Positions 1-6,594 of a stretch of 16,225 bases of DNA are shown here, piece by piece. The notes below the pieces were generated by a model. It made no database searches. It was not told the DNA's origin and was given only the letters and a program-made list of their open reading frames with translations. The position numbers were made by a program, and so were the translations under genes. The DNA comes from UKL13-2 sp031430555 (lineage in GTDB: Bacteria > Pseudomonadota > Gammaproteobacteria > Burkholderiales > Usitatibacteraceae), in contig JANPBQ010000294.1 in assembly GCA_031430555.1 (NCBI GenBank), positions 1-16,225 on the forward strand. The letters are read 5' to 3'. Numbering within the stretch: position 1 is the first letter of the stretch; each line of letters begins with the position of its first letter.

Positions 1-273
1 GAAATCGTCCGGCTGCAACAGGTGTTCGGCAGCGGACCAAGCCGCGTGCAATTTACCTTGCGCGTGTATCTGGTCGACAGCGCGACGCGACGCGTGCTGG
101 CGTGGCGTGAATTCGACGAGACCGTGACGGCGACGAGCGAAGATGCGCGTGGCGGCGTGGAGGCCGCCAATCGCGCGGTGCAAAATGTCCTTCTCGCACT
201 GACGGCATTGTGCGTTGAGGCGGCCGGCAAGTGGCAATCCCTTGCCGCCGAGCGCCCGGTGCGTAAACCGTGA
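1..273 (+). CDS. ABC-type transport auxiliary lipoprotein, C-terminal part
   Basis: The gene is open at the left edge; the last 90 codons are visible, in the frame starting at base 1. The segment runs from an amphipathic stretch through FTLRVYLVDSATRRVLAWREF to a helix with NRAVQNVLLALTALCVEAAGKW. This resembles the end of the ABC_trans_aux family (PF03886): a strand ending in a basic-aromatic 'R.F' turn, then a long helix with an Asn-Ala-Ala/Val pattern. In Mla/Pqi/Yeb-type systems such lipoproteins lie in the periplasm and work with MCE-domain proteins in phospholipid traffic. The lipobox, and any permease, ATPase or MCE genes, would lie upstream of the window. The family call is from memory of the pattern and is moderately sure. 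Confidence 0.6.
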   Translation, partial: EIVRLQQVFGSGPSRVQFTLRVYLVDSATRRVLAWREFDETVTATSEDARGGVEAANRAVQNVLLALTALCVEAAGKWQSLAAERPVRKP

Positions 274-489
274 ATCGCACTGATCGCACGACAAACTCCG
301 CCATCCCATCGCGTCATGCCGTGCAATTTTGACGTGCAGCCCTAATGGTGGCATGGATGATTCGCTGCGATAAGGCACACCTGGGCAACCGTTTCACGCC
401 TTACCTGCAAGACCGAACTGATGCGGAATGGGCACCGAATGCGCCTCATCAAAATGCGAGGGTGCCGCCGTTCTTTTTACCGCCAGTCC

Positions 490-1116
490 TCAAAACTTGG
501 GGATGCGGATGCGACTAATCATCAATGTTCCCGATGCGGCAAACAGCAATACCAAGGGATGAAATTTGAGGCCGCCAATGACGAATTCGCCAAACCAGAG
601 GTCTTCACGTACCGCGCCAAAGTATCCCGCCAGCATCAGTACGCAAACCAGAAGAACCGAACTCGGTATGGGTGTGCCTTCGAAATACTTGACCTTGTCG
701 CCGCCTTCGGACAACGCCTCCGCGGTAACGTTGTAGCGCGCCAACCGCGAAACGCCGCAGGCGACGAAATACGCCAGCACGATCCGGTCGAAGAAGCCCT
801 GCAGCCCGCAACCGTAACCGATGATCGCCGGGGCCACGCCGAAGGAAATGATATCGGCGAGCGAGTCGAGTTCGCGACCCAGCGCCGATGTTTTTTGCCG
901 CCAGCGCGCGATACGGCCATCGAGCACATCGAAAATCAGCGCGACAATCACCAAGCCGCCGGCATAGTAGACGTGAACGATGTCGCGGGTCTCGAGGTAA
1001 GTGAGAGTGGAAAACAGCGCGCCCGTTCCACAGACGGCGTTGCCGAGTGTGAACCAGTCAGCGAGATGGAATTCCCGAATCATGGAAAACGGTTTGGTCG
1101 TGTTGGGGGATGTCAT
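490..1116 (-). CDS. pssA: CDP-diacylglycerol-serine O-phosphatidyltransferase
   Basis: Makes phosphatidylserine from CDP-diacylglycerol and serine in the inner membrane, the step leading to phosphatidylethanolamine. The 208-residue protein has the complete CDP-alcohol phosphatidyltransferase signature: D63, D66-G67, A70-R71, G80, D84 and D88, in the segment DVLDGRIARWRQ..G...D...D. YFEGTPIPSS near residue 144 is typical of the integral (Bacillus/eukaryote-like) PssA type, not the E. coli PLD-type enzyme. Several hydrophobic helices follow (about 22-40, 50-62, 90-125, 152-166, 187-200). The open frame extends upstream to 1512, but the ATG at 1116 is chosen because a GGAGG lies nine bases before it, homology starts right after it, and the upstream translation looks non-coding. 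It stands alone on the minus strand. Confidence 0.92.
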   Translation of the reverse strand: MTSPNTTKPFSMIREFHLADWFTLGNAVCGTGALFSTLTYLETRDIVHVYYAGGLVIVALIFDVLDGRIARWRQKTSALGRELDSLADIISFGVAPAIIGYGCGLQGFFDRIVLAYFVACGVSRLARYNVTAEALSEGGDKVKYFEGTPIPSSVLLVCVLMLAGYFGAVREDLWFGEFVIGGLKFHPLVLLFAASGTLMISRIRIPKF

Positions 1117-1312
1117 GGCAAAGAGCCTCCGCACAGAAAATTGCTGGATGTCATGAAGCGTAGCACCTCCGGCGCAAAACGCTTGTGAGAGAGAGGCGAA
1201 TAAATCGTTTCCAGATTGACTACACCGCGCATCCTCGCATGACGACAAACGGGTCGCTGCCAACGTTCGCTGGCGCACAGTGTTTGCGACCGCCTTCCTC
1301 CACAATCGCACC
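1117..1312. other. Divergent intergenic stretch upstream of pssA
   Basis: Between the pssA start and the next plus-strand genes I see no convincing gene. The only recognisable element is the GGAGG ribosome-binding site of pssA just to the right of its start. A promoter for pssA should lie here, but I cannot point to a clear -35/-10 pair. Together with the doubtful small ORF that follows, the gap to the DUF1003 gene is about 440 bases. Confidence 0.4.
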
Positions 1313-1576
1313 ATGCCACCGACATATCCACATGCCGATTTCCGTATTGATGCCGAGACGGTGCCGCCATCGATTCGTCGAATCCCGCGTATCGTCCGTG
1401 TCCGTGGCGTCGCCCGCGTTCGTCCCCGCGGCGCGGTGACGATCAAGTATCTGGGCAACCGCCGCGACGCGTCATTTCCCGATCCGGGAACGCGCACGCA
1501 ATCGCGCGGCACGTTCGGCTTTTTCTACACGCTGCTCGGACAGGAGGGATTCGGCAATGTCGATTGGCACAACTGA
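1313..1576 (+). CDS. Possible small basic hypothetical protein
   Basis: An 87-codon frame beginning ATG and ending 20 bases inside the DUF1003 gene. I do not recognise it. The middle is rich in Arg and Val (PRIVRVRGVARVRPRG), and the end is YTLLGQEGFGNVDWHN. In favour: third codon positions are mostly G or C, with the cgc/ggc/atc/gtc/ctg usage seen in neighbouring genes, and the stop overlaps the next start as in a coupled pair. Against: no ribosome-binding site precedes the ATG (a GTG at 1280 is also in frame), and there are no domain-like features. The AGGAGG for the next gene lies inside it. Confidence 0.28.
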   Translation: MPPTYPHADFRIDAETVPPSIRRIPRIVRVRGVARVRPRGAVTIKYLGNRRDASFPDPGTRTQSRGTFGFFYTLLGQEGFGNVDWHN

Positions 1577-2144
1577 TGTGGGTTCGCAAGCCATAGCGGC
1601 GAAGTCCGCCGACACGTCGCCGCTGGATACCGATACCGAGGCGCATCAACGCAACATTGAAACGGTGCTTGATTTCTATGCCCGCGAAGAAGAAAAGATC
1701 AGCGGTCCACAATGGTTGCTCGAGCGCATCGGCGATTTCATCGGGCAGCCGATGTTTCCCGGCATCATCGTGCTGTTCGTCGCGCTGTGGATTGCGGCCA
1801 GTCTCGTCTTGCCTTGGCTCGGCATCGCCGATTTCGATCCGGCACCGTTTCTCTGGCTACAGGGCCTCGTCGGTCTGGGCGCATTTCTGACGGCGACCGT
1901 GGTGCTGATCAAGCAGAATCGGCTCGCCAAACTCGAAGAACAGCGCGCGCATCTCGACCTGAAAGTCAACCTCATGACCGAGCAAAAGGCCGCCAAGCTG
2001 ATCAAATTAATCGAAGAATTGCGGCGCGACCTTCCCAATGTCAGGGTCCGCCACGATCCTGAAGCGGCGGTACTGCAGAAGTCGATGAGCCCCGATCGGG
2101 TGATCGCCGCCCTCGATGAGCGCAGCGATCCGGAGAAAAAATGA
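1557..2144 (+). CDS. DUF1003 family membrane protein
   Basis: A 195-residue protein with a polar N-terminus (1-50), two transmembrane helices (about 66-88 and 97-118) and a charged helical tail. The core FDPAPFLWLQGLVGLGAFLT, then the QNRLAKLEEQRAHLDLKVNL segment, is the hallmark of DUF1003 (PF06210). There, an FDP.PF motif starts the second helix, and QNR with an acidic/basic helix follows it at the membrane edge. The biochemical function of the family is not established to my knowledge. The ATG is supported by AGGAGGG eight bases upstream. The last 40 residues look like a variable tail. The stop is immediately followed by a region with a decayed repeat. Confidence 0.87.
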   Translation: MSIGTTDVGSQAIAAKSADTSPLDTDTEAHQRNIETVLDFYAREEEKISGPQWLLERIGDFIGQPMFPGIIVLFVALWIAASLVLPWLGIADFDPAPFLWLQGLVGLGAFLTATVVLIKQNRLAKLEEQRAHLDLKVNLMTEQKAAKLIKLIEELRRDLPNVRVRHDPEAAVLQKSMSPDRVIAALDERSDPEKK

Positions 2145-2441
2145 GCGCGCATCGACCCGCGCGATGTGCTCCTGGAAATTCCGTCGCCATTCAGGTCTGC
2201 CTCTCGTGGCACTCGGTTAAGGCGCTCGCGCCTCTGCCGCAGGATGAGCGGAGCGCCATAGACCACCTCACGCAACAAGGTCATGTGCGCCAGCGCACCG
2301 ACAGCGGGACGCGTTGCTTCTATACCCATAACTGCGACAGTTTCTATTCGGTCTTTGCCGGCATCGCGTGGTGCCATTGCGTGGTGCCATTTGGCCGACG
2401 TCTGCAATTACAAAACGGTTAGACAACAAGGAGTCATTCAA
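2145..2441. other. Gene-free stretch with decayed repeat, upstream of the P19-like gene
   Basis: About 300 bases with no gene I can support. Its left part (2201-2262) resembles the flank and left arm of the palindrome near 12835-12895. The right end carries the AAGGAG ribosome-binding site (near 2428-2433) for the gene starting at 2442. A promoter for that gene is expected between, but none is obvious. Confidence 0.45.
2201..2262. repeat. Degenerate copy of an interspersed repeat
   Basis: Bases 2201-2223 match 12835-12857 at 20 of 23 positions, and the three differences are all transitions (G/A or A/G). The similarity continues more weakly into AGGATGAGCGGAGCGC, which parallels the left arm AGGATGGGTGGAGCGC of the palindrome at 12873. 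I cannot find a matching right arm, so this looks like a worn half-element. The alignment was made by eye. Confidence 0.4.
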
Positions 2442-3023
2442 ATGCATATCTCAAAACACATTGCCGCAGTTTTCATTTGCGGATGGATTGCACCGGTCGC
2501 CTTGGCGGCCGAGCCAAAAGTCAAATTGCTGTCGCCCGCGCAAGACACCGCCAAGGATACCGTGCTCATCGGCCGCACGCTGGTCGACAAGATGAGCGTG
2601 ACGCTCGAAATTGAGGCCGGCGAAAGCATGTGGATGCAAATGGGCAAAACGTCGATGTGGATGGAGAAAAAACCCGGCAAGGGCGAACTGTTTCACGTTG
2701 AGGTGAAGCCGGTCGATCCGGTTTCCAAAACGCGCATTCCCTACGCCGAGGTCGCATTCAGCGCGATCAACAAGGACAACAAGAAAAAGGTGTCTGGATC
2801 GCTGCATCCGAGCTGGGGCAGCAGCGGACTGCATTACGCGCTGAACACGCCGCTGGCCGGTGACGGCAGCTACGACGCGACCGTGACGGTAGGCCCACCC
2901 ACGTTTGCGCGCACGGAAAAGAACAAGGACAACTGGACAAAACCGATTGTCGCCAAGTTTCACTTCAAGCTCGCCGGCACCACGATTGTCGAAGCAACCG
3001 AGCCGCTGCCCGAGTTGAAGTAA
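2442..3023 (+). CDS. Secreted P19/Tp34-like (iron-transport family) protein
   Basis: A 193-residue protein with a signal peptide (hydrophobic 8-22, likely cut after ALA near 23). The remainder follows the pattern of the periplasmic P19/Tp34 iron-transport family (PF10634). It has a beta-rich domain with YAEVAFSAINKDN.KK, then SGLHYALNTPLAGDGSYDATVTVGPP and a final W..P....FHFKL strand. P19 proteins bind copper and/or iron in the periplasm and usually sit beside an FTR1-type permease; none is seen here. H131 matches the conserved His in the P19 'HYG/HYA' motif. By eye, the P19 methionine ligand is replaced by Ser, and the later His appears absent. A Met/Trp-rich cluster at 63-74 (five Met) may supply other ligands. 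AAGGAG eight bases before the ATG fixes the start. The PAP2 gene follows closely. Confidence 0.65.
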   Translation: MHISKHIAAVFICGWIAPVALAAEPKVKLLSPAQDTAKDTVLIGRTLVDKMSVTLEIEAGESMWMQMGKTSMWMEKKPGKGELFHVEVKPVDPVSKTRIPYAEVAFSAINKDNKKKVSGSLHPSWGSSGLHYALNTPLAGDGSYDATVTVGPPTFARTEKNKDNWTKPIVAKFHFKLAGTTIVEATEPLPELK

Positions 3024-3055
3024 GCACCTTCGGAAATTCTCAAGCGTTGTTTGGC

Positions 3056-3727
3056 ATGCCGGCGCAATCAACGCGCCGCCGAGGGCGAAACCGCCGCGCG
3101 ATGCAGGCGACCATTGGCGTGCTGGTATGGGTTGCCGCGAGCGGCTTGTTTGTCGGGATCGCCTGGGATATTGCCACCGGCGACGCGCCGTCGTGGTTTG
3201 ACGCGGCGGTGGTTCAATGGTTTCACGCGCGAACCACTCCGGCGATGACCGGTTGGATGCGTTGGGTCAGCGATCTCCACGGGGTGATGGCGATTTCGAT
3301 CTACGTCGTGTTGCTCGCGATCCTCCTGTTGTGGAAGCGCAATTGGCGGTGGCTGGCGTTTCTCATTGCGGTCGTGCCGGGCGGCATGCTATTGAATGAA
3401 TCGATGAAACACCTGTTTCAGCGGACACGGCCCAGCCTCGATCAAGCGCTGCAGGCGCTGCCCAGCGACAGCTTTCCCAGCGGGCATGTGGCCGGCGCAA
3501 CGTTGTTCTATGGTGTGCTGGCGATCATGTTGATGGTCGGGACGGATGATGGACAGCGGCGCGCGCTTATCGCCGGAGGGGCGTTTCTGCTGGTGGTGTT
3601 GGTGGCGTTGAGCCGGCTCTATCTTGGCGTTCACTATCCGAGCGACGTGCCGGCGGCATTCGCGGAGGCCGGCGCATGGCTGGCGCTTTGCGTGCTGGGC
3701 ATGCAGCGCCATTGGCGTGCTACTTGA
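3056..3727 (+). CDS. PAP2-type membrane phosphatase
   Basis: An integral membrane acid phosphatase of the PAP2 superfamily; members remove phosphate from lipid phosphates such as phosphatidate, phosphatidylglycerophosphate or undecaprenyl pyrophosphate. All three catalytic motifs are intact: K118..R125-P126 (KHLFQRTRP), P141-S-G-H144, and S186-R187...H193...D197 (SRLYLGVHYPSD). Hydrophobic helices lie at about 17-38, 78-93, 99-114, 145-162, 170-186 and 202-216. H144 and H193 should be the acid and nucleophile. The substrate cannot be told from sequence. The ATG at 3056 is chosen; TTG at 3047 and ATG at 3101 are also in frame and no start has a good ribosome-binding site. It begins 32 bases after the P19-like gene, so the two may be co-transcribed. 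Its end overlaps the convergent gene by 8 bases. Confidence 0.88.
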   Translation: MPAQSTRRRGRNRRAMQATIGVLVWVAASGLFVGIAWDIATGDAPSWFDAAVVQWFHARTTPAMTGWMRWVSDLHGVMAISIYVVLLAILLLWKRNWRWLAFLIAVVPGGMLLNESMKHLFQRTRPSLDQALQALPSDSFPSGHVAGATLFYGVLAIMLMVGTDDGQRRALIAGGAFLLVVLVALSRLYLGVHYPSDVPAAFAEAGAWLALCVLGMQRHWRAT

Positions 3728-4133
3728 AGCTATAGCGCGCGACGATTTTATTGCGGCGAAACGAAAGGTTTTCCGGCGTCATGCCGGGAATGGTGGGCAG
3801 GATTCTCTGCATTGGCTTGTACACGGCGTGGCCAGCGCGATAGTCATAGCAAAGCGCGCTGCTTTGTTGCGCACAGCCATGGGACGGAAGTCCGTGAAAG
3901 GTTTCGAATTGTTCCCGAGACGCCACAAAGGTCGGGGGTGGCACCGGCACTTCCGTGCGCAGGTGATACGAAAGCCCGGTTGTCGATGGCAGCGGCTTTG
4001 ACGCCTGTCTAAGTAATTCGGGGGTCATCTTTGTTTGCGGCATGCCGCGCGTCACTTCAGCGATGCCGACCGATGCCATTGCGATGATGGCAATCGCCAG
4101 TAGCCCTCGGAGGGTGAAAAACGTCGCGCGCAT
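3720..4133 (-). CDS. Small secreted protein of unknown function
   Basis: I do not recognise this 137-residue protein. It starts with a hydrophobic signal peptide or anchor (about 8-25) and continues as a proline-rich polar linker (VPVPPPTF near 62-69). It ends in a compact domain with two cysteines (C87, C95; HGCAQQSSALCYDYRAG) and the tail LPTIPGMTPENLSFRRNKIVARYSFK. The Cys pair and signal suggest a periplasmic domain with a disulfide. The ATG is preceded by AAGGA at a suitable distance. It converges with the PAP2 gene, overlapping 8 bases at the 3' ends. The composed C-terminus and the start signal argue that it is a real gene; the function is unknown. Confidence 0.6.
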   Translation of the reverse strand: MRATFFTLRGLLAIAIIAMASVGIAEVTRGMPQTKMTPELLRQASKPLPSTTGLSYHLRTEVPVPPPTFVASREQFETFHGLPSHGCAQQSSALCYDYRAGHAVYKPMQRILPTIPGMTPENLSFRRNKIVARYSFK

Positions 4134-4436
4134 GTGGTGGCGTCCTTGGCGTATTCGCGCCGCGCGTTCGCGGGCGAAACATCATAGGATTCACGATAGC
4201 AAACGCGGCGCAGAAAGCATGTAGTCGCAGCGCGGCAGCGGCGGGGGGTGATTGATGAGTCGGCTGTCGGAGAGCGACTACACGCGGGCGGCGGGATGCG
4301 GGCGATAAAATCCGGTGGCGCTTTTTTTGAAACGCGCGCGCAACGGGATTTGAATGCAAACAGTTCCCCTGCCGCGCTCAGGACAACTACTTTTGGGGCC
4401 GCGCGATCTTGAACCGAAAATCAATCGCGAGTGAAA
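4134..4436. other. Gene-free stretch with a short inverted repeat
   Basis: No gene is supported in these 303 bases. A 9-base inverted repeat, TGTAGTCGC at 4220-4228 and GCGACTACA at 4274-4282, is separated by 45 bases of very GC-rich sequence. The GTAG...CTAC ends recall the outer ends of the larger palindromes elsewhere in the window. It lies beyond the 3' end of the kinase gene and upstream of the small secreted gene's start. I see no typical U-tailed terminator. Confidence 0.4.
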
Positions 4437-6158
4437 TCAAGGTGGCGTCGAACCCGCCACAGCGCCCGCGTCTGCTTTGGCTCGCGCATGGTCGAGCGCC
4501 TTGTCGAGCGCATCCATGAACAGGTCGAACTTGATCGGTTTGGTGAGGTACAGGTAGAAGCCCGCCGAGAGCCCCTTGGCGATATCTACCGGCATCGCAT
4601 TGGCGCTGAGCGCGATGACCGGGATGTGCGCCGTTGAGGGCAACGTGCTGAGGATTTTCATCGCTTCGACGCCGTTGACGCCGGGAAGGTTGATGTCCAT
4701 CAGAATCACCTGCGGTTGATTGAGCCTTGCCGACTCGATTCCGGCTTCACCGGTGGGAGCCGAAAGCAGGCGAAGCTCGGGGCGGCGCGCAACCAGTTGT
4801 TTCACCAACTCCAAATTGGCGGGATTGTCTTCTACGTAGAGCAAAGTACTCGGCGGCTTGCCATTCGCGGCCAGCGGCGGCGCGATGGTGTCGGCGTCAT
4901 CTATCGGTACGTCCAGCTTGATTGCGGTGGTGGTCTGCAATTCGATCCAAAACGTACTGCCGTTGCCAAGGACACTGCTCGCGCCAATGTTACCGCCCAT
5001 CATTTCGATCAATTGCTTGGAGATCACCAAACCGATACCGACCCCCGACTCGGTGCGCGCTTCCCGCCCATAACCATTGGCCGGCTGAAAAAGCTGTTGC
5101 AGCCGCTCCGGCGCGAGGCCACTGCCCGTATCCTTGACGCTGACCCGAATCGTGCCCGGTGTCTTCGCGTCATGTGCGCATTCAATTTTCACGGCGCCAC
5201 CGGCATCGTTGTGGCGAATGGCGTTCAGCAGAAGGTTATCCAGCACCTGTTTGAGCCGCGTTCGATCGGCGCTGATAAAGCAAGGAACATCAAATTTAGG
5301 ATAGGTCATATGCACGCGTCGCTGGCTCGCCTGAGGCGCCACCATCGCGCGGCATTCGCCCAATACATCCGCGAGTGAAACCGGCTCGACGGAAATGGTG
5401 ACGCGACCTGCCTCGATCTGCGCGAGATCGAGGATTTTGTTGGCCAACTCCAGCAAATATTGCCCGGCGACACGTATTTGCGCAACGTTTTGCTTTTGCG
5501 AAGACGCCAGCGGCGGTACGCCGGACTCCAACAGCTCCGCAAAGCCGAGGACAACGTTGAGCGGGGTGCGCAGTTCGTGGCTTAACTGCACCAGAAAATC
5601 GGATTTGCCGATGCTCGCTGCTTCCAGCGCAGCGCAGGCGTGGGCCAATGCCAGTGCCGCGTGCTTGTGCGTGGAATGATCGGTGCCGATGAGCAGATAG
5701 CCGATGATGTTGCCGGGTTTGTCTTTCAGTGCCGTGATCGACACGATGGCCGGGAAGCGACCGCCGTCCTTGCGCACATAGGTCAATTCGTAACTGTCTT
5801 CAATCCCGCGCGAGGCCTTGAACGTCATCGCGCCGAAGCCGGGCTTGATCGCCGTGGAGAATTCGGCGCTTAGCGCCGCTGCGCGCGCAACGACTTCTTC
5901 CGGATCGTGGAAGTCGTCCGGGCAGAGTTTGTTGACCACCTCGGCGGCAGCGTACCCCAGCAGGTGCTCGGCACCCGTATTGAATAGTTGGATGATGCCT
6001 TTTTCGTCGGTGGCGATCAGTGCGAAGTTGGCGCTATGCAAAATCGCATTTTGCAGATCTCCGGATGTTGACCGCGCCTCCCTGGGCGCGCCGGCAGTGT
6101 TCAAGTCGGCGCTGCCGCCAATGCCGGTATGGGGAACCGAAGAGTCCATTGTGGTCAT
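4437..6158 (-). CDS. PAS-domain hybrid sensor histidine kinase with receiver
   Basis: A 573-residue cytoplasmic hybrid kinase with no transmembrane segment. Domain order: PAS (about 34-165, with KASRGIEDSYELTYVRKDG), HisKA dimerisation helix (185-250, phospho-acceptor H194 in SHELRTPLN), HATPase (about 295-408; N-box LLLNAIRHN near 309-317, G1 D343-TGSG, G2 G372-VGIG), and a receiver (438-555; E443-D444, phospho-acceptor D488 in LMDINLPG, K540 in LTKPIK). All catalytic residues are present. The PAS should sense a soluble or redox signal; the ligand is unknown. No output domain follows the receiver, so phosphate must pass to another protein. The start codon has only a weak ribosome-binding site. 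It is a close paralogue of the kinase at 14330-16225, and is monocistronic as far as seen. Confidence 0.92.
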   Translation of the reverse strand: MTTMDSSVPHTGIGGSADLNTAGAPREARSTSGDLQNAILHSANFALIATDEKGIIQLFNTGAEHLLGYAAAEVVNKLCPDDFHDPEEVVARAAALSAEFSTAIKPGFGAMTFKASRGIEDSYELTYVRKDGGRFPAIVSITALKDKPGNIIGYLLIGTDHSTHKHAALALAHACAALEAASIGKSDFLVQLSHELRTPLNVVLGFAELLESGVPPLASSQKQNVAQIRVAGQYLLELANKILDLAQIEAGRVTISVEPVSLADVLGECRAMVAPQASQRRVHMTYPKFDVPCFISADRTRLKQVLDNLLLNAIRHNDAGGAVKIECAHDAKTPGTIRVSVKDTGSGLAPERLQQLFQPANGYGREARTESGVGIGLVISKQLIEMMGGNIGASSVLGNGSTFWIELQTTTAIKLDVPIDDADTIAPPLAANGKPPSTLLYVEDNPANLELVKQLVARRPELRLLSAPTGEAGIESARLNQPQVILMDINLPGVNGVEAMKILSTLPSTAHIPVIALSANAMPVDIAKGLSAGFYLYLTKPIKFDLFMDALDKALDHARAKADAGAVAGSTPP

Positions 6159-6594
6159 AACCAGTCTTAACGTACATCGTGGGTCGGCATCCGGATTGAC
6201 GTGTGCATAGGGCCGGTAGCGAAATAATCAACTTATGCCGTTTCATCCGGCTGCGGTTGGAAATGCGTTGAAGAAAACGATGATGTCGCGCATACGATCC
6301 ATTCTTCGGACAACACCAATGTCCCTTGTAAGTTATCACGCGATGCCATCACCGCATGTAGGCGAAAAACTGATATCGATGCGGTACACGCCCGAAAAGG
6401 GTCATTCGCGCAATTCTCCAATGTCGTCGATTGAAGCGTATGGAAGTGTTCGTTGTCGCACAGACCGGGACTTGCGGGCCACGCTATAACCCATTGCATG
6501 TGACCGGGGGCCGCCTTTTTCACCCTGCCCAGCGAAACCAGGCACACGTTGCGGGTGTGACTTTTTGCTGCCTTGAAGAAACGATTGGCAAACC
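6159..6594. other. Divergent intergenic region between kinase and exporter operon
   Basis: About 436 bases separating the divergent kinase and exporter genes; promoters for both should lie here. Short frames exist on both strands (for example 6235-6489 plus), but their composition is poor and they lack ribosome-binding sites. I cannot identify a clear promoter, operator or repeat. Confidence 0.4.

Noticed and set aside
421..1188. 255-codon plus-strand frame.
   Set aside because: It is the antisense shadow of pssA, whose minus-strand protein has a complete catalytic motif.
1117..1512. Extended N-terminus of the pssA frame.
   Set aside because: The translation is Arg/Ser-rich without family similarity, and a strong GGAGG precedes the ATG at 1116.
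2141..2422. 93-codon frame starting with an ATGA overlap at the end of the DUF1003 gene, with a GGAG just upstream.
   Set aside because: The start looks attractive, but the frame runs through the decayed repeat near 2201, has an erratic Cys/Trp/His-rich composition and ends just before the ribosome-binding site of the next gene. More likely spurious.
6235..6489. 84-codon plus-strand frame between the kinase and the exporter operon.
   Set aside because: No ribosome-binding site, many Met/Ser/Arg codons and no recognisable pattern; probably promoter region.
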